NCBI GenBank assembly: GCA_023053545.1
Contig: JAKZAN010000067.1
Coordinates: 62,001 to 126,000, forward strand
Origin: Lepidurus packardi
Lineage: Eukaryota > Arthropoda > Branchiopoda > Notostraca > Triopsidae
DNA length: 64,000 bases
Reading direction: 5' to 3'
The position numbers and the translations under genes were made by a program. The notes below the pieces were generated by a model. That model was not told the DNA's origin and made no database searches. It saw only the letters and a list, made by a program, of their open reading frames with translations. Of this stretch, positions 25,960-39,734 are shown one piece after another (the first letter of the stretch is position 1; each line of letters opens with the position of its first letter).

Positions 25960-28900
25960 ATTAATTCCTTACGGACTGAATTAATTCATTACGGACTTAA
26001 TTAAATCCTTACAGACTGAATTAATTCCTTATGGACTTAATTAATTCCGTAAGGAATGAATTAATTAATTACGGACTGAAATAATTCCTTACGGACTGAA
26101 TTAATTCCTTACGGACTGAATTAATTCCTTACGGACTGAATTAATTCCTTACGGACTGAATTAATTCCTTACGGACTTAATTAATTCCTTAATTAATTCC
26201 TTACGGACTGAATTAATTTCATACGGACTGAATTAATTCATTTCGGACTTAATTAATCGATTACGGACTGAATTAATTCCCTACGTACTGAACTTATTCC
26301 TTACGGACTGATTTAATTCCTTACGGACTGAATTAATTCCTTACGGACTGAATTAATTCCTTACGGACTGAATTAATTCCTTACGGACTAAATTAATTCC
26401 TTACGGACTGAATTAATACCTTACGAACTGAATTAATTCCTTACGGACTGAATTAAATCCTTACGGATTGAATTAATTCCTTACGGACTGAATTAATTCC
26501 TTACGGACTGAATTAATTCATTACGGACTTAATTAAATCCTTACAGACTTAATTAATTCCTTATGGACTTAATTAATTCCGTAAGGAATGAATTAATTAA
26601 TTACGGACTGAAATAATTCCTTACGGACTGAATTAATTCCTTACGGACTGAATTAATTCCTTACGGACTGAATTAATTCCTTACGGACTGAATTAATTCC
26701 TTACGGACTGAATTAATTCCTTACGGACAGAATTAATTCCTTAATTAATTCCTTACGGACTGAATTAATTTCATACGGACTGAATTAATTCATTTCGGAC
26801 TTAATTAATCGATTACGGACTGAATTAATTCCTTACGTACTGAACTTATTCCTTACGGACTGATTTAATTCCTTACGGACTGAATTAATTCCTTACGGAC
26901 TGAATTAATTCCTTACGGACTGAATTAGTACCTTACGGACTGAATTAAATCCTTACGGACTGAATTAATTCCTTACGGACTGAATTAATTCCTTACGGAC
27001 TGAATTAATTCCTTACTGACTGAATTAATTCCTTACGGACTGAATTAATTCCTTACGGACTGAATTAATTCATTATGGACTTACATAATTCCGTAAGGAA
27101 TGAATGAATGAATTATATACGGACTGAAATAATTCCTTACGGACTGAATTAATTCCTTACGGACTGAAATAATTCCTTACGGACTGAATTAGTTCCTTAC
27201 GGACTGAATTAATTCTTTAGAATTGATTGAATTCCTTTCTTACTGAATTAATTCCTTACGGACTGAATTAATTTCATACGGACTGAATTAATTCATTTCG
27301 GACTTAATTAATCGATTATGGACTGAAATAATTCCTCACGTAATGAACTTATTCCTTACGGACTGGATTAATTCCTTACGGACTGAATTAATTCCTTACG
27401 GACTGAATTAATTCCTTACGGACTGAATTAATACCTTACGGACTGAATTAAATCCTTACGGACTGAATTAATTCCTTACGGACTTAATGAATTCCTTACG
27501 GACTTAATTAATTCATTACGGACTGAATTAATTCCTTACGGGCTGAATTAATTCCTTACGGACCTAATTAATTCCTTACGGACGGAATTAATTCTTTACG
27601 GACTTAATTAATTCCTTACGGATTTAATTAATTCCTTACGGACTGAATTAATTCCTTACGGACTGAATTAATTCATTATGGACTTAATTAATTCCGTAAG
27701 GAATGAATGAATTAATTACGGACTGAATTAATTCCTTACGGACTTAATTAATTCCTTACGGACAGAATTAATTCCTTACGGACTGAATTAATTACGTACG
27801 GACTGAATTAGTTCCTTACGGACTGAATTAATTCTTTAGGATTGATTGAATTCCTTTCTTACTGAATAAATTCCTTACGGACTGAATTAATTCCTTACGG
27901 ACTGAATTAATTCCTTACGGACTTAAATTAATTCCTTACGGACTGAATTAATTCCTTACGGACTGAATTAATTCATTACGGACTTAATTAAATCCTTACA
28001 GACTGAATTAATTCCTTATGGACTTAATTAATTCCGTAAGGAATGAATTAATTAATTACGGACTGAAATAATTCCTTACGGACTGAATTAATTCCTTAAT
28101 TAATTCCTTACGGACTGAATTAATTTCATACGGACTGAATTAATTCATTACGGACTTAATTAATCGATTTCGGACTGAATTAATTCATTACGGACTTAAT
28201 TAAATCCTTACAGACTGAATTAATTCCTTATGGACTTAATTAATTCCGTAAGGAATGAATTAATTAATTACGGACTGAAATAATTCCTTACGGACTGAAT
28301 TAATTCCTTACGGACTGAATTAATTCCTTACGGACTGAATTAATTCCTTACGGACTGAATTAATTCCTTATGGACTTAATTAATTCCGTAAGGAATGAAT
28401 TAATTAATTACGGACTGAAATAATTCCTTACGGACTGAATTAATTCCTTACGGACTGAATTAATTCCTTACGGACTGAATTAATTCCTTACGGACTGAAT
28501 TAATTCCATACGGACTGAATTAATTCCTTACGGACAGAATTAATTCCTTAATTAATTCCTTACGGACTGAATTAATTTCATACGGACTGAATTAATTCAT
28601 TTCGGACTTAATTAATCGTTTACGGACTGAATTAATTCCTTACGTACTGAACTTATTCCTTACGGACTGATTTAATTCCTTACGGACTGAATTAATTCCT
28701 TACGGACTGAATTAATTCCTTACGGACTGAATTAATACCTTACGGACTGAATTAAATCCTTACGGACTGAATTAATTCCTTACGGACTGAATTAATTCCT
28801 TACGGACTGAATTAATTCCCTACTGACTGAATTAATTCCTTACGGACTGAATTAATTCCTTACGGACTGAATTAATTTCATACGGACTGAATTAATTCAT

Positions 28901-28980
28901 TACGGACTTAATTAATCGATTTCGGACTGAATTAATTCATTACGGACTGAATTAAATCCTTACAGACTGAATTAATTCCT
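25960..28980 (+). repeat. Long duplication, right copy (pairs with 19,760-22,900)
   Basis: Same order of cassettes as the left copy, with one monomer less near 26,400 and no extra 100-bp segment at 28,034. The match ends near 28,980, where this copy jumps back to the ATTACGTACGG segment and starts the 540-bp tandem repeats. Confidence 0.84.
27535..28074 (+). repeat. 540-bp segment, parent copy
   Basis: Contains GGGCTG at 27540, GACCTAATT, GACGGAATT, an inverted core at 27694, ATTACGTACGG at 27791, a TTTAGGATTG F-cassette at 27838, a 21-bp CTTAAATT unit near 27,910 and a V-cassette (28034). Two further copies follow at 28,995-30,074. 540 is 27 units; the 19-bp and 21-bp units inside cancel. 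Confidence 0.8.
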
Positions 28981-28994
28981 TACGGACTGAATTA
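27791..28994 (+). repeat. 1,204-bp HOR, copy 1
   Basis: Starts at ATTACGTACGG and includes an F-cassette, a 21-bp unit, V-cassettes at 28034, 28246 and 28386, two 12-bp units, and the private marker CGTTTACGG at 28617. 1,204 equals 61 units minus 16 bp (two 12-bp units), the 19- and 21-bp units cancelling. Confidence 0.88.
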
Positions 28995-29534
28995 ATTACG
29001 TACGGACTGAATTAGTTCCTTACGGACTGAATTAATTCTTTAGGATTGATTGAATTCCTTTCTTACTGAATAAATTCCTTACGGACTGAATTAATTCCTT
29101 ACGGACTGAATTAATTCCTTACGGACTTAAATTAATTCCTTACGGACTGAATTAATTCCTTACGGACTGAATTAATTCATTACGGACTTAATTAAATCCT
29201 TACAGACTGAATTAATTCCTTATGGACTTAATTAATTCCGTAAGGAATGAATTAATTAATTACGGACTGAAATAATTCCTTACGGGCTGAATTAATTCCT
29301 TACGGACCTAATTAATTCCTTACGGACGGAATTAATTCTTTACGGACTTAATTAATTCCTTACGGATTTAATTAATTCCTTACGGACTGAATTAATTCCT
29401 TACGGACTGAATTAATTCATTATGGACTTAATTAATTCCGTAAGGAATGAATGAATTAATTACGGACTGAATTAATTCCTTACGGACTTAATTAATTCCT
29501 TACGGACAGAATTAATTCCTTACGGACTGAATTA
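28995..29534 (+). repeat. 540-bp tandem copy a
   Basis: ATTACGTACGG at 28995 and again at 29535. The junction joins AAATAATTCCTTACG to GGCTGAATT (29284), which is the parent 540-bp slice 27,535-28,074 repeated in tandem. Confidence 0.88.
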
Positions 29535-30074
29535 ATTACGTACGGACTGAATTAGTTCCTTACGGACTGAATTAATTCTTTAGGATTGATTGAATTCCTT
29601 TCTTACTGAATAAATTCCTTACGGACTGAATTAATTCCTTACGGACTGAATTAATTCCTTACGGACTTAAATTAATTCCTTACGGACTGAATTAATTCCT
29701 TACGGACTGAATTAATTCATTACGGACTTAATTAAATCCTTACAGACTGAATTAATTCCTTATGGACTTAATTAATTCCGTAAGGAATGAATTAATTAAT
29801 TACGGACTGAAATAATTCCTTACGGGCTGAATTAATTCCTTACGGACCTAATTAATTCCTTACGGACGGAATTAATTCTTTACGGACTTAATTAATTCCT
29901 TACGGATTTAATTAATTCCTTACGGACTGAATTAATTCCTTACGGACTGAATTAATTCATTATGGACTTAATTAATTCCGTAAGGAATGAATGAATTAAT
30001 TACGGACTGAATTAATTCCTTACGGACTTAATTAATTCCTTACGGACAGAATTAATTCCTTACGGACTGAATTA
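29535..30074 (+). repeat. 540-bp tandem copy b
   Basis: Second extra copy, +540 from copy a at all landmarks (inverted cores 29238/29778 and 29438/29978). It looked identical to copy a by eye. Confidence 0.88.
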
Positions 30075-31278
30075 ATTACGTACGGACTGAATTAGTTCCT
30101 TACGGACTGAATTAATTCTTTAGGATTGATTGAATTCCTTTCTTACTGAATAAATTCCTTACGGACTGAATTAATTCCTTACGGACTGAATTAATTCCTT
30201 ACGGACTTAAATTAATTCCTTACGGACTGAATTAATTCCTTACGGACTGAATTAATTCATTACGGACTTAATTAAATCCTTACAGACTGAATTAATTCCT
30301 TATGGACTTAATTAATTCCGTAAGGAATGAATTAATTAATTACGGACTGAAATAATTCCTTACGGACTGAATTAATTCCTTAATTAATTCCTTACGGACT
30401 GAATTAATTTCATACGGACTGAATTAATTCATTACGGACTTAATTAATCGATTTCGGACTGAATTAATTCATTACGGACTTAATTAAATCCTTACAGACT
30501 GAATTAATTCCTTATGGACTTAATTAATTCCGTAAGGAATGAATTAATTAATTACGGACTGAAATAATTCCTTACGGACTGAATTAATTCCTTACGGACT
30601 GAATTAATTCCTTACGGACTGAATTAATTCCTTACGGACTGAATTAATTCCTTATGGACTTAATTAATTCCGTAAGGAATGAATTAATTAATTACGGACT
30701 GAAATAATTCCTTACGGACTGAATTAATTCCTTACGGACTGAATTAATTCCTTACGGACTGAATTAATTCCTTACGGACTGAATTAATTCCATACGGACT
30801 GAATTAATTCCTTACGGACAGAATTAATTCCTTAATTAATTCCTTACGGACTGAATTAATTTCATACGGACTGAATTAATTCATTTCGGACTTAATTAAT
30901 CGTTTACGGACTGAATTAATTCCTTACGTACTGAACTTATTCCTTACGGACTGATTTAATTCCTTACGGACTGAATTAATTCCTTACGGACTGAATTAAT
31001 TCCTTACGGACTGAATTAATACCTTACGGACTGAATTAAATCCTTACGGACTGAATTAATTCCTTACGGACTGAATTAATTCCTTACGGACTGAATTAAT
31101 TCCCTACTGACTGAATTAATTCCTTACGGACTGAATTAATTCCTTACGGACTGAATTAATTTCATACGGACTGAATTAATTCATTACGGACTTAATTAAT
31201 CGATTTCGGACTGAATTAATTCATTACGGACTGAATTAAATCCTTACAGACTGAATTAATTCCTTACGGACTGAATTA
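30075..31278 (+). repeat. 1,204-bp HOR, copy 2
   Basis: Inverted cores at 30318, 30530 and 30670 and CGTTTACGG at 30901 repeat copy 1 at +2,284 (1,204 plus two 540-bp copies). Confidence 0.88.
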
Positions 31279-32482
31279 ATTACGTACGGACTGAATTAGT
31301 TCCTTACGGACTGAATTAATTCTTTAGGATTGATTGAATTCCTTTCTTACTGAATAAATTCCTTACGGACTGAATTAATTCCTTACGGACTGAATTAATT
31401 CCTTACGGACTTAAATTAATTCCTTACGGACTGAATTAATTCCTTACGGACTGAATTAATTCATTACGGACTTAATTAAATCCTTACAGACTGAATTAAT
31501 TCCTTATGGACTTAATTAATTCCGTAAGGAATGAATTAATTAATTACGGACTGAAATAATTCCTTACGGACTGAATTAATTCCTTAATTAATTCCTTACG
31601 GACTGAATTAATTTCATACGGACTGAATTAATTCATTACGGACTTAATTAATCGATTTCGGACTGAATTAATTCATTACGGACTTAATTAAATCCTTACA
31701 GACTGAATTAATTCCTTATGGACTTAATTAATTCCGTAAGGAATGAATTAATTAATTACGGACTGAAATAATTCCTTACGGACTGAATTAATTCCTTACG
31801 GACTGAATTAATTCCTTACGGACTGAATTAATTCCTTACGGACTGAATTAATTCCTTATGGACTTAATTAATTCCGTAAGGAATGAATTAATTAATTACG
31901 GACTGAAATAATTCCTTACGGACTGAATTAATTCCTTACGGACTGAATTAATTCCTTACGGACTGAATTAATTCCTTACGGACTGAATTAATTCCATACG
32001 GACTGAATTAATTCCTTACGGACAGAATTAATTCCTTAATTAATTCCTTACGGACTGAATTAATTTCATACGGACTGAATTAATTCATTTCGGACTTAAT
32101 TAATCGTTTACGGACTGAATTAATTCCTTACGTACTGAACTTATTCCTTACGGACTGATTTAATTCCTTACGGACTGAATTAATTCCTTACGGACTGAAT
32201 TAATTCCTTACGGACTGAATTAATACCTTACGGACTGAATTAAATCCTTACGGACTGAATTAATTCCTTACGGACTGAATTAATTCCTTACGGACTGAAT
32301 TAATTCCCTACTGACTGAATTAATTCCTTACGGACTGAATTAATTCCTTACGGACTGAATTAATTTCATACGGACTGAATTAATTCATTACGGACTTAAT
32401 TAATCGATTTCGGACTGAATTAATTCATTACGGACTGAATTAAATCCTTACAGACTGAATTAATTCCTTATGGACTTAATTA
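31279..32482 (+). repeat. 1,204-bp HOR, copy 3
   Basis: ATTACGTACGG at 31279, inverted cores at 31522, 31734 and 31874, CGTTTACGG at 32105, all +1,204 from copy 2. At its end the sequence continues into two consecutive TTATGGACTT units (32,461-32,500) instead of ATTACGTACGG. Confidence 0.87.
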
Positions 32483-35400
32483 ATTCCTTATGGACTTAAT
32501 TAATTCCGTAAGGAATGAATTAATTAATTACGGACTGAAATAATTCCTTACGGACTGAATTAATTCCTTACGGACTGAATTAATTCCTTACGGACTGAAT
32601 TAATTCCTTACGGACTGAATTAATTCATTACGGACTTAATTAAATCCTTACAGACTGAATTAATTCCTTATGGACTTAATTAATTCCGTAAGGAATGAAT
32701 TAATTAATTACGGACTGAAATAATTCCTTACGGACTGAACTAATTCCTTACGGACTGAATTAATTCCTTACGGACTGAATTAATTCCATACGGACTGAAT
32801 TAATTCCTTACGGACAGAATTAATTCCTTAATTAATTCCTTACGGACTGAATTAATTTCATACGGACTGAATTAATTCATTTCGGACTTAATTAATCGAT
32901 TACGGACTGAATTAATTCCTTACGTACTGAACTTATTCCTTACGGACTGATTTAATTCCTTACGGACTGAATTAATTCCTTACGGACTGAATTAATTCCT
33001 TACGGACTGAATTAATACCTTACGGACTGAATTAAATCCTTACGGACTGAATTAATTCCTTACGGACTGAATTAATTCCTTACGGACTGAATTAATTCCC
33101 TACTGACTGAATTAATTCCTTACGGACTGAATTAATTCCTTACGGACTGAATTAATTCATTATGGACTTACTTAATTCCGTAAGGAATGAATGAATGAAT
33201 TATATACGGACTGAAATAATTCCTTACGGACTGAATTAATTCCTTACGGACTGAATTAATTCCTTACGGACTGAATTAGTTCCTTACGGACTGAATTAAT
33301 TCTTTAGAATTGATTGAATTCCTTTCTTACTGAATTAATTCCTTACGGACTGAATTAATTTCGTACGGACTGAATTAATTCCTTAATTAATTCCTTACGG
33401 ACTGAATTAATTTCATTCGGACTGAATTAATTCATTTCGGACTTAATTAATCGATTATGGACTGAAATAATTCCTCACGTAATGAACTTATTCCTTACGG
33501 ACTGGATTAATTCCTTACGGACTGAATTAATTCCTTACGGACTGCATTAATTCCTTACGGACTGAATTAATACCTTACGGACTGAATTAAATCCTTACGG
33601 ACTGAATTAATTCCTTACGGACTTAATTAATTCCTTACGGATTTAATTAATTCCTTACGGACTGAATTAATTCCTTACGGACTGAATTAATTCCTTACGG
33701 ACTTAATTAATTCCTTACGGACTGAATTAATTCCTTACGGACTGAATTAATTACTTACGGACTGAATTAGTTCCTTACGGACTGAATTAATTCTTTAGGA
33801 TTGATTGAATTCCTTTCTTACTGAATAAATTCCTTACGGACTGAATTAATTCCTTAATTAATTCCTTACGGACTGAATTAATTTCATACGGACTGAATTA
33901 ATTCATTACGGAATTAATTAATCCATTACGGACTGAATTAATTCCTTACGTACTGAACTTATTCCTTACGGACTGAATTAATTCCTTACGGACTGAATTA
34001 ATTCCTTAATTAATTCATTACGGACTGAATTAATTTCATACGGACTTAAATTAATTCCTTACGGACTGAATTAATTCCTTACGGACTGAATTAATTCATT
34101 ACGGACTTAATTAAATCCTTACAGACTGAATTAATTCCTTATGGACTTAATTAATTCCGTAAGGAATGAATTAATTAATTACGGACTGAAATAATTCCTT
34201 ACGGACTGAATTAATTCCTTAATTAATTCCTTACGGACTGAATTAATTTCATACGGACTGAATTAATTCATTACGGACTTAATTAATCGATTTCGGACTG
34301 AATTAATTCATTACGGACTTAATTAAATCCTTACAGACTGAATTAATTCCTTATGGACTTAATTAATTCCGTAAGGAATGAATTAATTAATTACGGACTG
34401 AAATAATTCCTTACGGACTGAATTAATTCCTTACGGACTGAATTAATTCCTTACGGACTGAATTAATTCCTTACGGACTGAATTAATTCCTTATGGACTT
34501 AATTAATTCCGTAAGGAATGAATTAATTAATTACGGACTGAAATAATTCCTTACGGACTGAATTAATTCCTTACGGACTGAATTAATTCCTTACGGACTG
34601 AATTAATTCCTTACGGACTGAATTAATTCCATACGGACTGAATTAATTCCTTACGGACAGAATTAATTCCTTAATTAATTCCTTACGGACTGAATTAATT
34701 TCATACGGACTGAATTAATTCATTTCGGACTTAATTAATCGATTACGGACTGAATTAATTCCTTACGTACTGAACTTATTCCTTACGGACTGATTTAATT
34801 CCTTACGGACTGAATTAATTCCTTACGGACTGAATTAATTCCTTACGGACTGAATTAATACCTTACGGACTGAATTAAATCCTTACGGACTGAATTAATT
34901 CCTTACGGACTGAATTAATTCCTTACGGACTGAATTAATTCCCTACTGACTGAATTAATTCCTTACGGACTGAATTAATTCCTTACGGACTGAATTAATT
35001 TCATACGGACTGAATTAATTCATTACGGACTTAATTAATCGATTTCGGACTGAATTAATTCATTACGGACTGAATTAAATCCTTACAGACTGAATTAATT
35101 CCTTATGGACTTAATTAATTCCGTAAGGAATGAATTAATTAATTATGGACTGAAATAATTCCTTACGGACTGAATTAATTCCTTACGGACTGAATTAATT
35201 CCTTACGGACTGAATTAATTCCTTACGGACTGAATTAATTCATTACGGACTTAATTAAATCCTTACAGACTGAATTAATTCCTTATGGACTTAATTAATT
35301 CCGTAAGGAATGAATTAATTAATTACGGACTGAAATAATTCCTTACGGACTGAATTAATTCCTTACGGACTGAATTAATTCCTTACGGACTGAATTAATT

Positions 35401-35619
35401 CCATACGGACTGAATTAATTCCTTACGGACAGAATTAATTCCTTAATTAATTCCTTACGGACTGAATTAATTTCATACGGACTGAATTAATTCATTTCGG
35501 ACTTAATTAATCGATTACGGACTGAATTAATTCCTTACGTACTGAACTTATTCCTTACGGACTGATTTAATTCCTTACGGACTGAATTAATTCCTTACGG
35601 ACTGAATTAATTCCTTACG
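32483..35619 (+). repeat. Zone III segment homologous to 22,900-24,500
   Basis: TATATACGG at 33201 pairs with 23636 (+9,565), and the surrounding V-, K- and F-cassettes follow in the same order. CGTACGGACTG followed by a 12-bp unit and CATTCGG occurs in both. From about 34,040 the block with the 212/140 core spacing returns (34157, 34369, 34509). No gene or foreign DNA seen. Confidence 0.72.
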
Positions 35620-36740
35620 GACTGAATTAATTCCCTACTGACTGAATTAATTCCTTACGGACTGAATTAATTCCTTACGGACTGAATTAATTCATTATGG
35701 ACTTACTTAATTCCGTAAGGAATGAATGAATGAATTATATACGGACTGAAATAATTCCTTACGGACTGAATTAATTCCTTACGGACTGAATTAATTCCTT
35801 ACGGACTGAATTAGTTCCTTACGGACTGAATTAATTCTTTAGAATTGATTGAATTCCTTTCTTACTGAATTAATTCCTTACGGACTGAATTAATTTCGTA
35901 CGGACTGAATTAATTCCTTAATTAATTCCTTACGGACTGAATTAATTTCATTCGGACTGAATTAATTCATTTCGGACTTAATTAATCGATTATGGACTGA
36001 AATAATTCCTCACGTAATGAACTTATTCCTTACGGACTGGATTAATTCCTTACGGACTGAATTAATTCCTTACGGACTGCATTAATTCCTTACGGACTGA
36101 ATTAATACCTTACGGACTGAATTAAATCCTTACGGACTGAATTAATTCCTTACGGACTTAATGAATTCCTTACGGACTGAATTAATTCATTACGGACTGA
36201 ATTAATTCCTTACGGGCTGAATTAATTCCTTACGGACCTAATTAATTCCTTACGGACGGAATTAATTCTTTACGGACTTAATTAATTCCTTACGGATTTA
36301 ATTAATTCCTTACGGACTGAATTAATTCCTTACGGACTGAATTAATTCCTTACGGACTTAATTAATTCCTTACGGACTGAATTAATTCCTTACGGACTGA
36401 ATTAATTACTTACGGACTGAATTAGTTCCTTACGGACTGAATTAATTCTTTAGGATTGATTGAATTCCTTTCTTACTGAATAAATTCCTTACGGACTGAA
36501 TTAATTCCTTAATTAATTCCTTACGGACTGAATTAATTTCATACGGACTGAATTAATTCATTACGGAATTAATTAATCCATTACGGACTGAATTAATTCC
36601 TTACGTACTGAACTTATTCCTTACCGACTGAATTAATTCCTTACGGACTGAATTAATTCCTTAATTAATTCATTACGGACTGAATTAATTTCATACGGAC
36701 TGAATTAATTCATTACGGAATTAATTAATCCATTACGGAC
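35620..36740 (+). repeat. 2,002-bp offset pair, left copy
   Basis: TATATACGG at 35736 pairs with 37738, and TACGGGCTGA at 36211 pairs with 38213, both +2,002. The copies are about 1.1 kb long and contain the GAAT/TATATA block, both F-cassette types and the GGAATTAATTAATCCA units. Part of this segment also matches 24,120 onward. Confidence 0.82.
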
Positions 36741-37420
36741 TGAATTAATTCCTTACGGACTGAATTAATTCATTACGGACTTAATTAAATCCTTACAGAC
36801 TGAATTAATTCCTTATGGACTTAATTAATTCCGTAAGGAATGAATTAATTAATTACGGACTGAAATAATTCCTTACGGACTGAATTAATTCCTTAAATAA
36901 TTCCTTACGGACTGAATTAATTTCATACGGACTGAATTAATTCATTACGGACTTAATTAATCGATTTCGGACTGAATTAATTCATTACGGACTGAATTAA
37001 ATCCTTACAGACTGAATTAATTCCTTATGGACTTAATTAATTCCGTAAGGAATGAATTAATTAATTACGGACTGAAATAATTCCTTACGGACTGAATTAA
37101 TTCCTTACGGACTGAATTAATTCCTTACGGACTGAATTAATTCCTTACGGACTGAATTAATTCATTACGGACTTAATTAAATCCTTACAGACTGAATTAA
37201 TTCCTTATGGACTTAATTAATTCCGTAAGGAATGAATTAATTAATTACGGACTGAAATAATTCCTTACGGACTGAATTAATTCCTTACGGACTGAATTAA
37301 TTCCTTACGGACTGAATTAATTCCATACGGACTGAATTAATTCCTTACGGACAGAATTAATTCCTTAATTAATTCCTTACGGACTGAATTAATTTCATAC
37401 GGACTGAATTAATTCATTTC
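36140..37420 (+). repeat. Long-range duplicate, right copy (pairs with 24,120-25,400)
   Basis: Exact 12,020-bp offset from the left copy with no indel over about 1.3 kb. The only difference noticed is CTTACCGACTG near 36,620 against CTTACGGACTG. Its first part is again copied at +2,002 (38,140-38,740). Confidence 0.85.
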
Positions 37421-37621
37421 GGACTTAATTAATCGATTACGGACTGAATTAATTCCTTACGTACTGAACTTATTCCTTACGGACTGATTTAATTCCTTAC
37501 GGACTGAATTAATTCCTTACGGACTGAATTAATTCCTTATGGACTGAATTAATACCTTACGGACTGAATTAAATCCTTACGGACTGAATTAATTCCTTAC
37601 GGACTGAATTAATTCCTTACG

Positions 37622-38742
37622 GACTGAATTAATTCCCTACTGACTGAATTAATTCCTTACGGACTGAATTAATTCCTTACGGACTGAATTAATTCATTAT
37701 GGACTTACTTAATTCCGTAAGGAATGAATGAATGAATTATATACGGACTGAAATAATTCCTTACGGACTGAATTAATTCCTTACGGACTGAATTAATTCC
37801 TTACGGACTGAATTAGTTCCTTACGGACTGAATTAATTCTTTAGAATTGATTGAATTCCTTTCTTACTGAATTAATTCCTTACGGACTGAATTAATTTCG
37901 TACGGACTGAATTAATTCCTTAATTAATTCCTTACGGACTGAATTAATTTCATTCGGACTGAATTAATTCATTTCGGACTTAATTAATCGATTATGGACT
38001 GAAATAATTCCTCACGTAATGAACTTATTCCTTACGGACTGGATTAATTCCTTACGGACTGAATTAATTCCTTACGGACTGCATTAATTCCTTACGGACT
38101 GAATTAATACCTTACGGACTGAATTAAATCCTTACGGACTGAATTAATTCCTTACGGACTTAATGAATTCCTTACGGACTGAATTAATTCATTACGGACT
38201 GAATTAATTCCTTACGGGCTGAATTAATTCCTTACGGACCTAATTAATTCCTTACGGACGGAATTAATTCTTTACGGACTTAATTAATTCCTTACGGATT
38301 TAATTAATTATTTACGGACTGAATTAATTCCTTACGGACTGAATTAATTCCTTACGGACTTAATTAATTCCTTACGGACTGAATTAATTCCTTACGGACT
38401 GAATTAATTACTTACGGACTGAATTAGTTCCTTACGGACTGAATTAATTCTTTAGGATTGATTGAATTCCTTTCTTACTGAATAAATTCCTTACGGACTG
38501 AATTAATTCCTTAATTAATTCCTTACGGACTGAATTAATTTCATACGGACTGAATTAATTCATTACGGAATTAATTAATCCATTACGGACTGAATTAATT
38601 CCTTACGTACTGAACTTATTCCTTACGGACTGAATTAATTCCTTACGGACTGAATTAATTCCTTAATTAATTCATTACGGACTGAATTAATTTCATACGG
38701 ACTGAATTAATTCATTACGGAATTAATTAATCCATTACGGAC
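37622..38742 (+). repeat. 2,002-bp offset pair, right copy
   Basis: Copy of 35,620-36,740. Differences noticed by eye include AATTATTTACGG near 38,308 in place of AATTCCTTACGG. It runs on into the first GAAAGTATTCC unit of the window at 38764, the marker later amplified in the 443-bp HOR. Confidence 0.82.
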
Positions 38743-39734
38743 TGAATTAATTCCTTACGTACTGAAAGTATTCCTTACGGACTGAATTAATTCCTTACGG
38801 ACTGAATTAATTCCTTACGGACTGAATTAATTCCTTACGGACTGAATTAATTCCTTACGGACTGAATTAATTCCTTACGGACTGAATTAATTCCTTACGG
38901 ACTGAATTAATTCCTTAATTAATTCCTTACGGACTGAATTAATTTCATACGGACTGAATTAACTTCACACGGACTGAATTAATTCATTTCGGACTTAATT
39001 AATCAATTACGGACTGAAATAATTCCTCACGTAATGAACTTATTCCTTACGGACTGGATTAATTCCTTACGGACTGAATTAATTCCTGACTTACTGAATT
39101 AATTCCTTACGGACTGAATAATTCCTTACGGACTGAATTAATACCTTACGGACTGAATTAAATCCTTACGGACTGAATTAATTCCTTACGGACAGAATTA
39201 ATTCCTTACGGGCTGAATTAATTCCTTACGGACTGAATTAGTTCCTTACGGACTGAATTAATTCTTTAGGATTGATTGAATTCCTTGCTTACTGAATAAA
39301 TTCCTTAGGAATGAATTAATTCCTTAATTAATTCCTTACGGACTGAATTAATTTCATACGGACTGAATTAATCCATTACGGACTGAATTATTTCCTTACG
39401 AACTGAAGTTATTCCTTACGGACTGAATTAATTACTTACGGACTGAATTAATTCCTTAATTAATTCCTTACGGACTGAATTAATTTCATACAGACTGAAT
39501 TAATTTCACAGGGACTGAATTAATTCATTTCGGACTTAATTAATCGATTACGGACTGAAATAATTCCTCACGTAATGAACTTATTCCTTACGGACTGGAT
39601 TAATTCCTTACGGACTGAATTAATTCCTTACGGACTGAATTAATTCCTTACGGACTGAATTAATACCTTACGGACTGAATTAAATCCCTACGGACTGAAT
39701 TAATTCATTACGGACTGAATTAATTCCTTACGGA
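38743..39734 (+). repeat. Zone III segment with rare TTTCACAGGG and CTTCACACGG units
   Basis: About 1 kb of satellite with scarce variants: CTTCACACGG near 38,970, a 19-bp unit near 39,119, TTCCTTAGGAATG near 39,300 and TTTCACAGGGACTG near 39,507. The last reappears only at 58268, 60090 and 61876, linking this segment to the zone IV HOR. No inverted core is present. Confidence 0.7.

Larger units (their letters stand above)
20954..37722 (+). repeat. Inverted-core units, zone III set, first part
   Basis: CCGTAAGG starts at 20954, 21557, 21897, 21997, 22209, 22349, 23121, 23613, 24811, 25023, 25203, 25675, 26047, 26579, 27091, 27694, 28034, 28246, 28386, 29238, 29438, 29778, 29978, 30318, 30530, 30670, 31522, 31734, 31874, 32506, 32686, 33178, 34157, 34369, 34509, 35121, 35301, 35713, 36831, 37043, 37223 and 37715. 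A CCGTAAGC variant is at 22941. The spacing pattern 212 then 140 recurs at 28034, 30318, 31522 and 34157. Confidence 0.85.

Noticed and set aside
27530-27560. CENP-B box candidate around CGGG in GGGCTG units
   Set aside because: The required TTCG at the right distance upstream is absent; only the CGGG part is shared.
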